From Taklimakanibacter lacteus (GTDB lineage: Bacteria > Pseudomonadota > Alphaproteobacteria > Rhizobiales > Aestuariivirgaceae), in the NCBI GenBank assembly GCA_003576695.1, contig QOZQ01000001.1:310001-374000 (forward strand): DNA of 64,000 nucleotides. The letters run 5' to 3'. Below the pieces are notes generated by a model. The model had not been told where the DNA came from and did no database searches. It worked only from the letters and a program-made list of their open reading frames with translations. Shown in pieces: positions 19,181 through 28,064 of the stretch (its first letter is position 1; every line of letters begins with the position of its first letter). The position numbers and the translations under genes were made by a program.

Positions 19181-19300
19181 CGTCATCCCGGCGAAAGAAC
19201 GTCATCCCGGCGAAAGCCGGGACCCCCTGAATAGAATCAAGCGGGCGGCAGTTGTCATGTTTCACCGGTTTATTGGGCCCCGGCTTTCGCCGGGGTGACG
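19181..19300. repeat. GTCATCCCGGCGAAAGCCGG palindromic repeat, copy 1
   Basis: GTCATCCCGGCGAAAGCCGG begins at 19201 and pairs with the inverted CCGGCTTTCGCCGGGGTGAC in 19275-19300, with a short spacer between. A partial extra copy of the left arm sits at 19182. It lies between cysD and cysNC. Other copies are at 22777 and 58112, and a degenerate one near 61786. Confidence 0.92.
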
Positions 19301-19315
19301 GAAATGGGGAGAGCA

Positions 19316-20224
19316 TCAGAAATACCCCTCCTGCTTCTTCTTCTCCATCGAGGCCGACTGGTCCTTGTCGATGACGCGGCCCTGGCGCTCGGAGGAGGTC
19401 GTCACCAGCATTTCCTGGATGATGTCGAGGAGCGATGCGGCGCTGGATTCGATGGCGCCGGTCAAGGGATAGCAGCCCAATGTACGGAAGCGGATGAGCT
19501 TCATTTCGGGCGTCTCGCCCTGGTGCAGCGGCATGCGCTCGTCATCGACCATGATCATCTGGCCATCGCGCATCACCACCGGGCGCTGCCTGGCGAAATA
19601 GAGCGGCACGATGGGAATGTCCTCGAGGAAGATATATTGCCAGATGTCGAGCTCGGTCCAGTTGGAGAGCGGGAAGACGCGGATCGATTCCCCCTTGTTC
19701 TTGCGGGCATTGTAGAGGTCCCACAATTCGGGACGCTGGTTCTTGGGGTCCCAGCGGTGGCGACTGTCCCGGAAGGAGAAGATGCGCTCCTTGGCGCGCG
19801 ATTTCTCCTCGTCGCGGCGGGCCCCGCCAAAGGCCGCGTCGAAGCCGTATTTGTCGAGCGCCTGCTTGAGCGCGTCGGTCTTCATGATCTGGGTGTGCAG
19901 CGCCGAGCCGTGGTCGAAGGGATTGATCTTCTTGGCGAGCCCGTCCGGGTTGACATGGACGATGAGGTCGAGGCCGAGCCTGGCGACGGTCTCGTCGCGG
20001 AAGCTGATCATGTCGCGGAACTTCCAGGTGGTGTCGACATGCATCAACGGGAAGGGCGGCTTGGCGGGATAGAAAGCCTTCATGGCCAGATGCAGCATGA
20101 CGGCCGAGTCCTTGCCGATCGAATAGAGCATGACCGGCTTTTCGCATTCCGCCGCCACTTCGCGGATGATGTGGATGCTCTCGGCCTCAAGCCGTTCGAG
20201 ATGGGTCAGCTTTCTGGAGGTCAT
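19316..20224 (-). CDS. cysD: Sulfate adenylyltransferase small subunit
   Basis: The start at ATG 20224 ([19 protein letters not shown]) gives 302 residues, the usual CysD length; the open frame to 20386 overlaps the divergent regulator. CysD forms APS from ATP and sulfate with the CysN GTPase. PP-loop features are [17 protein letters not shown] and [12 protein letters not shown], then [16 protein letters not shown]. The C-terminus with GCYPLTGA is typical. The gene is transcribed leftward toward cysNC and is divergent from the XRE-cupin gene. The cysG and cysH partners are not in the window. Confidence 0.96.
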   Translation of the reverse strand: MTSRKLTHLERLEAESIHIIREVAAECEKPVMLYSIGKDSAVMLHLAMKAFYPAKPPFPLMHVDTTWKFRDMISFRDETVARLGLDLIVHVNPDGLAKKINPFDHGSALHTQIMKTDALKQALDKYGFDAAFGGARRDEEKSRAKERIFSFRDSRHRWDPKNQRPELWDLYNARKNKGESIRVFPLSNWTELDIWQYIFLEDIPIVPLYFARQRPVVMRDGQMIMVDDERMPLHQGETPEMKLIRFRTLGCYPLTGAIESSAASLLDIIQEMLVTTSSERQGRVIDKDQSASMEKKKQEGYF

Positions 20225-20320
20225 TCGAAAACTCGTAAAAGGGGCCTGCTTATGGCTCTTGTGCACCGCAAACACAAGCTTCTGTTGAGCACGGCAGGTC
20301 TTCCGTCCTATGTAGTTGAA

Positions 20321-20328
20321 AAGGAGGT
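20321..20328 (+). promoter_or_regulatory. Strong ribosome-binding site fixing a TTG start
   Basis: AAGGAGGT is a near-perfect Shine-Dalgarno, five bases before TTG at 20334. No ATG or GTG lies at a suitable distance, so it decides the start of the XRE-cupin gene. Confidence 0.85.
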
Positions 20329-20333
20329 AACCC

Positions 20334-20999
20334 TTGGACAAATCGAGCGGCGGCCGTGGAAAAAAATCCCGAAGGGACGGGGACACGCTGCCCTATCAGG
20401 AGCCGCATCAGACGACGCCCGGTGCGCACAAGTTGCTCGAGGAGTCGATCGGGCGCGAGGTCAAGCGCTTCCGCGAGAAACTGGGGCTCACCATCAGCGA
20501 GGTCGCCAAGGCCGCCGACATGTCGGCCGGCATGCTGTCCAAGATCGAGAATGGCGCGACGTCGCCGTCCCTGAGCTCGCTGCAGGCTCTCTCGTGGGCG
20601 CTGCATGTGCCGGTGACGGCCTTCTTCCGCGGCTATGAGGAATTGCGAGACGCCACTTTTGTCAAGTCGGGGCAAGGACTTACGATCGAAAGGCGGGGTA
20701 CCAGGGCGGGCCACCAATACCAGCTCCTGGGCCACAGCCCGCATGGGCCGGTGATGGTCGAGCCTTATATGATCACGCTCACCGCCCAGTCCGACGTCTT
20801 CCCGACCTTCCAGCATGCCGGGCTCGAATTCCTCTATATGCTGGAGGGCGAGGTGGTCTACCGCCATGGCGACAAGACCTATGCGATGCTGCCGGGGGAT
20901 GCCTTGTTCTTCGATGCCGATGCCCCGCATGGGCCGGAGGAACTGCGCAAGCTGCCGATCCGCTATCTCTCGGTCATCTGCTATCGCCGTGACGAATAA
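20334..20999 (+). CDS. XRE-family regulator with C-terminal cupin domain
   Basis: The 221-residue protein starts at TTG behind an exceptionally strong Shine-Dalgarno. After a basic, disordered N-terminus (1-30), a helix-turn-helix occupies about 40-95 ([18 protein letters not shown], then [14 protein letters not shown]). A cupin occupies about 135-215 ([19 protein letters not shown] and [17 protein letters not shown]). Such regulators often sense amines or amino acids. It precedes the unknown membrane protein and the glxBCD-glnT group, so it is a candidate regulator of them. It is divergent from cysD. Confidence 0.9.
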   Translation: MDKSSGGRGKKSRRDGDTLPYQEPHQTTPGAHKLLEESIGREVKRFREKLGLTISEVAKAADMSAGMLSKIENGATSPSLSSLQALSWALHVPVTAFFRGYEELRDATFVKSGQGLTIERRGTRAGHQYQLLGHSPHGPVMVEPYMITLTAQSDVFPTFQHAGLEFLYMLEGEVVYRHGDKTYAMLPGDALFFDADAPHGPEELRKLPIRYLSVICYRRDE

Positions 21000-21002
21000 T
21001 CC

Positions 21003-21770
21003 ATGAAAATCATTCGCTTGCTGGTTATGGTCGTGGGGTTTGCCGGCAGTTTGCTGTTCACCGGCGCCTTCATCGCCTCGTGGACCAATGCGCATTTCAT
21101 CAGCCAGGCGGCGCGCGAGGTCATCCGCTACCGGGTTGCCCAGGAGATGGATGAGAAAGTCGAGGCGCTGGGCGCGGATTTCCTGGTCGAGAAGGCGAAA
21201 ATCCTGATGAAGGACAAGGCTGAAGAGATCGGCAGGATGAAGCTCCTGCTCAAGGCCAAGATTCCGGAAATCGTCGCCCTGGTCGCGAGCCAGATGGCCG
21301 ATCTCAACTGTGAATGCCGGAACAGGCTGTCCAGAGGGTTGCGTGACTTTGTGGTCGCGCAAATCGCCGATGCGGCCCAGCTCCAGGACCGACTGACCGA
21401 CCTCATCAAGACGAAATATCTCGAAGTGGAGGGCCAGCTCACGCGGGAATTCCGCATCTTCACCGGCACCAATGCCGCTGCCTTTATCCTGCTGACCCTC
21501 GCGGTGTTCATGCGGCGCCAGGCTGGGGTCCATTTCCTGCCCGTTGGCCTGGTGCTGCTGCTCGCGACGCTGGTGACGAGCTATTTCTATCTGTTCAACC
21601 AGAATTGGCTGCACACGATCGTGTTCGGCGACTATGTCGGATTCGTCTATACGGCCTATCTTGTCTTCGTCTTTGCCTGTCTCTGTGACATCGTGTTCAA
21701 CCGGGCGCAGGTAACGGCCACTGTTCTGGACGCAACCATCGGCAATCTGTTCCGCGTCCTTCCCTGTTAA
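21003..21770 (+). CDS. Hypothetical membrane protein
   Basis: The 255-residue protein starts 3 bases after the regulator stop. One N-terminal membrane segment (about 5-27) is followed by about 130 residues of charged, mostly helical sequence with MDEKVEALGADFLVEKAKIL and a CEC pair (NCECRNRL). Three further hydrophobic segments lie near 158-178, 182-204 and 213-235. I do not recognise a family. Its tight spacing to the XRE-cupin gene suggests co-transcription. It is 92 bases upstream of glxB and may be unrelated to it. Confidence 0.75.
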   Translation: MKIIRLLVMVVGFAGSLLFTGAFIASWTNAHFISQAAREVIRYRVAQEMDEKVEALGADFLVEKAKILMKDKAEEIGRMKLLLKAKIPEIVALVASQMADLNCECRNRLSRGLRDFVVAQIADAAQLQDRLTDLIKTKYLEVEGQLTREFRIFTGTNAAAFILLTLAVFMRRQAGVHFLPVGLVLLLATLVTSYFYLFNQNWLHTIVFGDYVGFVYTAYLVFVFACLCDIVFNRAQVTATVLDATIGNLFRVLPC

Positions 21771-21862
21771 TTCCTCTGGGGAAAAAATTATTCCCCCCAG
21801 TTGCAAGTTCCCCTGGCCGCTGTTACATGATCGGGAAACCTCACTGAACGGGAGACTTGGCC

Positions 21863-22762
21863 ATGTGCGGCATTGTCGGCCTCTATCTCAAGAACCCCAA
21901 ATTGCAGCCGAAGCTCGGCCAGCTGTTCAAGCCCATGCTCATCGAGATGACGAGCCGCGGGCCCGATTCAGCCGGTGTGGCCATCTATCGCAACCCGGCC
22001 AAGAAGGGCTTCACCAAATTCTCGCTCGCCCATGACGATGCGAAATTCGCCTGGAAGAAGCTGGCGGCGGCGCTCAAGGCGCATACCAAGAAGCAGGTCA
22101 GCGCCGAGCAGATCGGCAATCATGCCATCCTCACCACCAATGCCAGGGAAGAGGCGGTGACGGCGTGGCTCAAGGCGCATTATCCGGATGTGCGCGTCGT
22201 CGGCTCCGGCCAGGCGATCGAGATCTTCAAGGAAACGGGCTTGCCCGAGAAGGTCTATGAGAAGTTCGATCTGGCCAAGGCCAAGGGCAGCCACATCATC
22301 GGCCATACCCGCATGGCGACCGAGAGCGCCGTGACCACCGCCGGCTCGCATCCTTTCGCGACCGGCGCCGATCTCTGCCTCGTCCACAATGGCTCGCTTT
22401 CCAACCACAACCGCCTGCGCGAGAACCTCAAGCGCGAAGGCCTCGAATTCCAGACCGAGAACGACACCGAGGTCGCCGCCGCCTATATGACCTGGAAACT
22501 GCGCCAGGGCGCCTCGCTCAAGGAGACATTGGAAGACGGCATCAAGGACATGGACGGCTTCTATACGTTCTGCGTCGGCACGCATGACGGCTTTGCCGTG
22601 GTGCGCGATCCCATCGCCTGCAAGCATGCGATCCTCGCCGAGACCGACGACTGGGTGGCGATGGCGACCGAGTTCCGCGCCATCGCGCACCTGCCCGGTG
22701 CCGACAAGGCGAAGATCTGGGAGCCGGCGCCGCAGACGATCTATAATTGGGGTGGACATTAG
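21863..22762 (+). CDS. glxB: Class II glutamine amidotransferase, GlxB / MgsA type
   Basis: The protein has 299 residues from ATG 21863, which puts cysteine second (MCGIVGLYL); after methionine removal this is the N-terminal nucleophile cysteine of the class II (Ntn) glutaminase fold. A TTG two codons earlier is in frame but would bury it. SRGPDSAGVAIYRN, HTRMATESAVT and HNGSLSNHNRLRENL are conserved. In GlxBCD, the three domains of glutamate synthase are separate proteins and this is the glutaminase part. In methylotrophs the equivalent MgsA belongs to N-methylglutamate synthase. Confidence 0.93.
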   Translation: MCGIVGLYLKNPKLQPKLGQLFKPMLIEMTSRGPDSAGVAIYRNPAKKGFTKFSLAHDDAKFAWKKLAAALKAHTKKQVSAEQIGNHAILTTNAREEAVTAWLKAHYPDVRVVGSGQAIEIFKETGLPEKVYEKFDLAKAKGSHIIGHTRMATESAVTTAGSHPFATGADLCLVHNGSLSNHNRLRENLKREGLEFQTENDTEVAAAYMTWKLRQGASLKETLEDGIKDMDGFYTFCVGTHDGFAVVRDPIACKHAILAETDDWVAMATEFRAIAHLPGADKAKIWEPAPQTIYNWGGH

Positions 22763-22776
22763 TGCTCACTTATTTT

Positions 22777-22878
22777 CGTCATCCCGGCGAAAGCCGGGAT
22801 CCCCTAAATTCATTCGGGACGATGAGCGCTGCCCGCAGGGCATTTATTCAATGGGTCCCGGCTTTCGCCGGGATGACG
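22777..22878. repeat. GTCATCCCGGCGAAAGCCGG palindromic repeat, copy 2
   Basis: The left arm CGTCATCCCGGCGAAAGCCG begins at 22777; the inverted arm CGGCTTTCGCCGGGATGACG ends at 22878, with about 50 bases between the arms. It fills most of the 139-base glxB-glxC gap and could form a hairpin in the message, changing the ratio of the two subunits. Confidence 0.93.
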
Positions 22879-22901
22879 GGCAGAGGGAGAGTACAAGAAT
22901 C

Positions 22902-23585
22902 ATGATCGAGATCGATCTCGAAAAAGACGGCGTGCGCGGCGTCAATTCGCGCCTGCATGCGCTGCCCAAGGATACCAACGAGCGGCACTGGCTGATCCGC
23001 AATCCGATGGGCCAGCATGCCATTGCCTGTGGCCTCGATGCGCCGATCACCGTCGAGGTCGCCGGCCATGCCGGCTTCTATTGCGGCGGCATGAACAAAG
23101 AGGCCGAGATCCTCATCCATGGCCATGCGGGACCGGGCGTCGCCGAGAACATGATGTCGGGGATAGTGCGCGTCGACGGCAATGCCAGCCAGTCGGCCGG
23201 CGCCACCGGCAATGGCGGCCTCCTCGTCATCAAGGGCGACGCGGCGTCGCGCTGCGGCATCTCGATGAAGGGCATCAATATCGTGGTCGGCGGCTCGGTC
23301 GGCCATATGTCGGCCTTCATGGCGCAAAGTGGCCATCTCGTCGTCTGCGGCGACGCCGGCGAGGCGCTGGGCGACTCCATCTATGAGGCCAGGCTCTATG
23401 TGCGCGGCAAGGCCGACAGCCTCGGCGCCGACTGCATCGAGAAGGAGATGACCGATCATCATCTCGCCAAGCTGGCGCGCCTTCTCGACGAGGCCGAGAT
23501 CAAGGCCAATCCGAAGGACTTCCGCCGCTTCGGCTCGGCACGCAAGCTCTATAATTTCAACATCGATCACGCCGACGCTTACTGA
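22902..23585 (+). CDS. glxC: GlxC / MgsB protein, glutamate synthase C-terminal-like beta-helix domain
   Basis: The start at ATG 22902 (MIEIDLEKDGVRGVN) behind an AGAGGGAGAG ribosome-binding site gives 227 residues; the longer open frame reads through the repeat and glxB. The glycine-rich repeats (AGFYCGGMNKEAEILIHG, VGGSVGHMSAFMAQSGHL) are typical of the GXGXG right-handed beta-helix domain of glutamate synthase. That domain positions the active sites rather than doing chemistry. It is 7 bases upstream of glxD. The equivalent in the N-methylglutamate pathway is MgsB. Confidence 0.92.
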   Translation: MIEIDLEKDGVRGVNSRLHALPKDTNERHWLIRNPMGQHAIACGLDAPITVEVAGHAGFYCGGMNKEAEILIHGHAGPGVAENMMSGIVRVDGNASQSAGATGNGGLLVIKGDAASRCGISMKGINIVVGGSVGHMSAFMAQSGHLVVCGDAGEALGDSIYEARLYVRGKADSLGADCIEKEMTDHHLAKLARLLDEAEIKANPKDFRRFGSARKLYNFNIDHADAY

Positions 23586-23592
23586 GGCACAC

Positions 23593-24921
23593 ATGGATCC
23601 CAACACGCCGCGCACAACGCCCCGCAAATCGGCAACCTTCGACGACTATACCTTGTCGGAAATCCGCCGCGCCGCCACCACCGGCATCTATGATATCCGC
23701 GGCGCCGGCGCCAAGCGGAAGATGCCGCATTTCGACGACCTCCTGTTCCTCGGCGCCTCGATGTCGCGCTATCCGCTGGAAGGCTATCGCGAGAAATGCG
23801 GCACCAATGTCGTGCTCGGCACGCGCTTCGCCAAGAAGCCGATCGAGCTGAAAATCCCGATCACCATCGCCGGCATGAGCTTCGGCTCGCTCTCGGCGCA
23901 GGCCAAGGAAGCGCTCGGCAACGGCGCCACCCTCGCCGGCACCTCGACGACGACCGGCGATGGCGGCATGACGCCGGAGGAGCGCGGGCATTCGAAGACA
24001 CTGGTCTACCAGTATCTGCCCTCGCGCTACGGCATGAACCCGGACGACCTGCGCAAGGCAGATGCGATCGAGGTCGTGGTCGGGCAGGGCGCCAAGCCCG
24101 GCGGCGGCGGCATGCTCTTGGGCCAGAAGATCTCCGACCGCGTGGCGCAGATGCGCAACCTGCCCAAGGGCATCGACCAGCGCTCGGCCTGCCGGCATCC
24201 CGACTGGACCGGGCCCGACGATCTCGAGATCAAGCTGCATGAATTGCGCGAGATCACCAATTGGGAGAAGCCGATCTATATCAAGGTCGGTGGCGCCAGG
24301 CCCTATTACGATACGGCGCTTGCGGTGAAATCGGGCGCCGATGTCGTGGTGGTCGACGGCATGCAGGGCGGCACCGCCGCCACGCAGGAAGTCTTCATCG
24401 AGCATGTCGGCCAGCCGACGCTCGCCTGCATCCGCCCGGCGGTCAAGGCGCTGCAGGATCTCGGCATGCACCGCAAGGTGCAGCTCATCGTCTCGGGCGG
24501 CATCCGCAACGGCGCCGATGTGGCGAAGGCGCTGGCGCTCGGCGCCGACGCGGTGTCGATCGGCACCGCCGCACTGGTGGCGCTCGGCGACAATGACCCC
24601 CATCTCGAAGAGGAATACCAGAAGCTCGGCACCACGGCCGGCGCCTATGACGACTGGCATGAAGGCCGCGATCCCGCCGGCATCACCACGCAGGATCCCG
24701 AGCTTGCCAAGCGCCTCGATCCTAAGCGGGCCGGACGCAGGCTCGCCAACTATCTGAAGGTCATGACGCTCGAGGCGCAGACCATCGCGCGCGCCTGCGG
24801 CAAGAACCATGTGCATAATCTGGAGCCGGAAGACCTGGTGGCGCTCACCGTCGAGGCGGCCGCCATGGCGCAGGTGCCGCTGGCGGGCACGAACTGGATC
24901 CCGGGCAAGAGCGGCTATTGA
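23593..24921 (+). CDS. glxD: GlxD / MgsC protein, glutamate synthase FMN-binding domain
   Basis: The 442-residue protein is of the FMN-dependent glutamate synthase core. Visible segments are MSFGSLSAQAKEALGNGA, TTTGDGGMTPEERG, GQGAKPGGGGMLLGQKIS, VDGMQGGTAATQEVFIEH and SGGIRNGADVAKALALGADA. A compact cysteine-bearing region is absent from its C-terminus. It would transfer ammonia from GlxB to 2-oxoglutarate, or act on a gamma-glutamylmethylamide-type donor, as in N-methylglutamate synthase. It follows glxC directly. A palindromic dispersed repeat and osmC separate it from glnT. Confidence 0.93.
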   Translation: MDPNTPRTTPRKSATFDDYTLSEIRRAATTGIYDIRGAGAKRKMPHFDDLLFLGASMSRYPLEGYREKCGTNVVLGTRFAKKPIELKIPITIAGMSFGSLSAQAKEALGNGATLAGTSTTTGDGGMTPEERGHSKTLVYQYLPSRYGMNPDDLRKADAIEVVVGQGAKPGGGGMLLGQKISDRVAQMRNLPKGIDQRSACRHPDWTGPDDLEIKLHELREITNWEKPIYIKVGGARPYYDTALAVKSGADVVVVDGMQGGTAATQEVFIEHVGQPTLACIRPAVKALQDLGMHRKVQLIVSGGIRNGADVAKALALGADAVSIGTAALVALGDNDPHLEEEYQKLGTTAGAYDDWHEGRDPAGITTQDPELAKRLDPKRAGRRLANYLKVMTLEAQTIARACGKNHVHNLEPEDLVALTVEAAAMAQVPLAGTNWIPGKSGY

Positions 24922-24952
24922 TGGGAAGACGTGCAGATATCCTCGCCATCAG

Positions 24953-25101
24953 ACCCTCGCCCCGCTTTAGCGGGGAGAGGGGAGGGACCCGACGCGAAGC
25001 GGCGGGAGGGGTGAGGGGCATGCATGAAGTGAACTGGAGCCCCTCACCTTCCCATTGCTCCGCAATGGGCCCCTTCCTCTCCCCGCTGCGCGGGGCGAGG
25101 T
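24953..25101. repeat. Palindromic dispersed element, copy 2
   Basis: This is the same family and orientation as 16052-16203: ACCCTCGCCCCGCTTTAGCG, the inner CGACGCGAAGCG, then inverted arms ending GGGGCGAGGT. The middle differs from copy 1. It fills much of the 275-base gap between glxD and the OsmC gene, where no coding capacity is evident. Confidence 0.92.
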
Positions 25102-25196
25102 GTAAGAAGAGCGGATAGGAGACCAGGCCCAATGGGAATTTCCGCTCTTCCGATATTCGGCGATACTGCCGCCCTTGCGATGGCGACGAGGTAGTC

Positions 25197-25664
25197 ATGG
25201 CGCATCTGCACACCGCCCGGATCCTGTGGGAAAGCAACAGCGACAACTTCACCAAGAACACCTATTCGCGCGCCCATCACTGGTCGTTCGACGGCGGCCA
25301 GACGGTGCTCGCCTCCGCGTCACCGCATGTGGTGCGGGTACCCTTCTCGGACCCCGCCGGCATCGATCCGGAAGAGGCGCTGGTGGCGGCGATCTCGAGC
25401 TGCCACATGCTGACCTTCCTCTATCACGCGGCCAAGGCGGGCTTTACGGTCGAGCGCTATGAGGACAATGCCGAAGGCCAAATGGGCAAGATCGCGGAAG
25501 GACGCCTTGCCGTCACACGCTGCACCTTGAAGCCTCTCGTCCAGTTCGCGGGCAAGGCGCCGACGCGGCCTGAGCTCGACCATCTTCACCATCTGGCGCA
25601 TGAGGAATGCTTCATCGCCAATTCGGTCAAAACAGAAATCATCTGCGAACCGCAGGGTGTCTAA
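25197..25664 (+). CDS. OsmC-family protein, putative peroxidase
   Basis: The 155-residue protein has a GAGGT ribosome-binding site before ATG 25197. It has the OsmC/Ohr layout with two conserved cysteines, in AISSCHMLTFLYH and AHEECFIANSV. The helix preceding the first cysteine (DPEEALVAA) is typical. Family members reduce organic hydroperoxides through these cysteines. The protein ends 27 bases before glnT and seems co-transcribed with it, which would link thiol-based detoxification to amine assimilation. The substrate is unknown. Confidence 0.9.
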   Translation: MAHLHTARILWESNSDNFTKNTYSRAHHWSFDGGQTVLASASPHVVRVPFSDPAGIDPEEALVAAISSCHMLTFLYHAAKAGFTVERYEDNAEGQMGKIAEGRLAVTRCTLKPLVQFAGKAPTRPELDHLHHLAHEECFIANSVKTEIICEPQGV

Positions 25665-25691
25665 ATCTAGGGTTGGAAACAGGAGACCTTC

Positions 25692-26999
25692 ATGGCCGGC
25701 GATCTGGCTAAATATGCAAAAGACAAGAAAGTAAAATTCTTCCTCTTCAATTTCACCGACCTGTTCGGCACCCAGCGCGCCAAGCTGGTGCCGGCGGAAG
25801 CGGTGGGCAGCATGCAGAAATCAGGCGCCGGTTTCGCCGGCTTCGCCACCTGGCTCGACATGACGCCGGCGCATCCCGATATGTTCGTGATGCCGGATGC
25901 GGATTCGGTCATCCAGCTGCCGTGGAAGCCGGAAGTGGCGTGGGTGGCGGGCGACCCGTGGATGGAAGGCAAGCCGGTCGGCCAGGCGCCGCGCCTCGTG
26001 CTCAAGAACCTCCTCGCGAAATGCGCCAAGCGCAACATGAAGCTGATGGCGGGCGTCGAGCCCGAATTCCATCTCATCAATGCCGATGGCTCATCCGTCT
26101 CCGACCCGCGCGATACGCAGGAAAAGCCCTGCTACGACCAGTCGGCGGTGATGCGCCGCTTCGACGTCATCTCCGAGATCTGCACCACCATGATCAATCT
26201 CGGCTGGGGTCCCTATCAGAACGACCACGAGGACGCGAACGGCCAGTTCGAGATCAACTGGAACTTCAACGATGCGCTGACCACGGCCGACCAGCTGTGC
26301 TTCTTCAAGTTCATGGTCAAGTCGATCGCCGAGAAGCATGGGCTTCGGGCCACCTTCATGCCGAAGCCCTTCGTCAACCTCACCGGCAATGGCTGCCATG
26401 TGCATATCTCGGTGTGGGACAATGCGAGGAAGGCCAATCTCTTCCATGACAGGAAGGGCGAGCTCGGCTTGTCGCCCTTGTGCTACAACTTCCTCGGCGG
26501 CCTCATGCATCACGCCGAGAGCTTCGCCGCCATCACCAATCCGACGGTGAACAGCTACAAGCGCATCAATGCGCCGCGCACCATGTCGGGCGCCACCTGG
26601 TCGCCCAATACGGTGACCTTCGGCGGCAACAACCGCACCCATATGGTGCGCGTGCCGGATGAGGGGCGGGTCGAATTGCGGCTGCCCGACAATTCCGCCA
26701 ATCCCTATCTGATGATGGCGGTGATCCTGGCGGCGGGCCTGCATGGCATCGATGAGAAGATGGATCCGGGCAAGCGCCTCGACATCGACATGTATGCCGA
26801 AGGGCACAAGGTGAAGGGCGCCAAGAAGCTGCCGCTCAACCTCCTCGATGCGATCCGCAATTTCGAGAAGGACAAGTATATTCTCGAGGCACTCGGGCCC
26901 GAGCTGTCATCGGCCTATATCAAGCTCAAGTCGAATGAGTGGAACCAGTATTGCCGCCATCTCACCCAGTGGGAACGCGACACGACGCTGGATTGCTAG
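25692..26999 (+). CDS. glnT: Glutamine synthetase-like protein, GlnT / gamma-glutamylmethylamide synthetase type
   Basis: The 435-residue protein is of the glutamine synthetase superfamily, matching the length of rhizobial GlnT and of GmaS. The beta-grasp begins FFLFNFTDLFGTQRAKLV. Catalytic barrel motifs are MAGVEPEFHLI (metal-binding glutamates), NGCHVHISVWD (ammonia/metal region), and RVELRLPDNSANPYLMMA. It attaches ammonia or, in GmaS, methylamine to glutamate using ATP. The neighbouring glxBCD and the downstream soxBDAG favour the GmaS reading, but residue-level proof is not available here. It is preceded closely by the OsmC gene. Confidence 0.88.
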   Translation: MAGDLAKYAKDKKVKFFLFNFTDLFGTQRAKLVPAEAVGSMQKSGAGFAGFATWLDMTPAHPDMFVMPDADSVIQLPWKPEVAWVAGDPWMEGKPVGQAPRLVLKNLLAKCAKRNMKLMAGVEPEFHLINADGSSVSDPRDTQEKPCYDQSAVMRRFDVISEICTTMINLGWGPYQNDHEDANGQFEINWNFNDALTTADQLCFFKFMVKSIAEKHGLRATFMPKPFVNLTGNGCHVHISVWDNARKANLFHDRKGELGLSPLCYNFLGGLMHHAESFAAITNPTVNSYKRINAPRTMSGATWSPNTVTFGGNNRTHMVRVPDEGRVELRLPDNSANPYLMMAVILAAGLHGIDEKMDPGKRLDIDMYAEGHKVKGAKKLPLNLLDAIRNFEKDKYILEALGPELSSAYIKLKSNEWNQYCRHLTQWERDTTLDC

Positions 27000-27066
27000 C
27001 CCGCCTGCCTGACATGAAGCCTCGCCACTTCCGTCATCGTGGCCAGTGCGGGTGGTTGTCAGGATG

Positions 27067-27942
27067 TCAATTCCACCAGCCCTTGTGCTCTTTCTTGGGT
27101 TGCCGCGCAATGCCGTCGCCGGGCTTTGGCGGCTCGATCTCGAGCAAGTAGCGCTGCACCGGAGTCATGCGGCTGTAGAGCTCGGGCGTCAGGTAATCAA
27201 GCTGCAGAAGCTGCTGCGGCAGGTCGCGCCGCGTATAGGTGAGATGCAACATGCGGCGCGGCTTGTCGGTCTTCTTGAGCGTGCCTGCGTGCCACATCGA
27301 TGAATTGCAGATGATGACCGAACCGGCCGGTGCTTCGACCAGCACCTCACCCGGATAGGGAGCGGATAGGTCCTTCGGGATGCGTACCGCTTCCTCGGGG
27401 GTCAATGGTGCAGGCTCCCAGTCGCCGATGTTCACATAAGGCACATTAATCGGCGCCCAGTAGTGCGAGCCCGGAACGATGCGGGTCGGTCCATTGTCCA
27501 ATGTCATGTTGTCGAACATAACCATGGAGTTCACGACCCACCAATCATCCACGAACTTCTTGGGGACGTCGACATGCAGGTCCTGGTGGCCGTAGCCTTT
27601 CACGGGATCACGAAGATTGGCGCCATGCACTTTGATTTCGCCCAGCGCATGCGCCGAAACGGCGAGAACTTCGGGGATCCACAGGCATTTATCGAAGGCG
27701 TCGGTCTTGTTGAAGATGTTGGAGATGCGGCGGGCGCCCGGCTCCACATGCACTTCGTGACCGCCGTTCTCCCTCTCCTTGGCGTGGATGAGCTCGAAGG
27801 CGCCGCGCATCCGCTCGCAGTCCTCCGACGTCAGGACATTCTCGACGATGATGTAGCCTTGCTCATCAAATTGCCGCTTCTGGGCATCGGTAATGGTCGA
27901 GGGCGTGACGCCGAGCTCGCGCAGGGCTTGCTTCGTATGCAT
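27067..27942 (-). CDS. Phytanoyl-CoA dioxygenase (PhyH) family protein
   Basis: The start at ATG 27942 (MHTKQALRELGV) is set by AAGGAGGACC just upstream, giving 291 residues; the longer frame to 28068 would overlap the next gene. It is a non-haem iron, 2-oxoglutarate-dependent oxygenase of the PhyH fold: the iron-binding GHQDLHVDVPK, substrate segment GPTRIVPGSHYW, and distal histidine with arginine in SSMWHAGTLKKTDKPRRM. The substrate is unknown. It is convergent with glnT and has a 16-base inverted repeat 34 bases upstream of its start that may be its operator. Confidence 0.88.
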   Translation of the reverse strand: MHTKQALRELGVTPSTITDAQKRQFDEQGYIIVENVLTSEDCERMRGAFELIHAKERENGGHEVHVEPGARRISNIFNKTDAFDKCLWIPEVLAVSAHALGEIKVHGANLRDPVKGYGHQDLHVDVPKKFVDDWWVVNSMVMFDNMTLDNGPTRIVPGSHYWAPINVPYVNIGDWEPAPLTPEEAVRIPKDLSAPYPGEVLVEAPAGSVIICNSSMWHAGTLKKTDKPRRMLHLTYTRRDLPQQLLQLDYLTPELYSRMTPVQRYLLEIEPPKPGDGIARQPKKEHKGWWN

Positions 27943-27975
27943 CTGGTCCTCCTTCCAGTTTTTCTCCCCATTTAG

Positions 27976-27991
27976 ACGTTCAGGTGAACGT
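27976..27991. promoter_or_regulatory. Candidate operator upstream of the PhyH gene
   Basis: ACGTTCA at 27976 and TGAACGT at 27985 form a perfect inverted repeat with a GG centre. It lies between the end of the flavoprotein gene (28065) and the PhyH start, so it is positioned to control the PhyH gene separately from its upstream neighbour. The binding protein is unknown. Confidence 0.55.
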
Positions 27992-28064
27992 TTCATCAAG
28001 AGGTATTTCTGCTTGTGCCGAGCCAGGTATTGAGCCGTTTCGTGGTTGGTCAGCGGGTGGTGGA

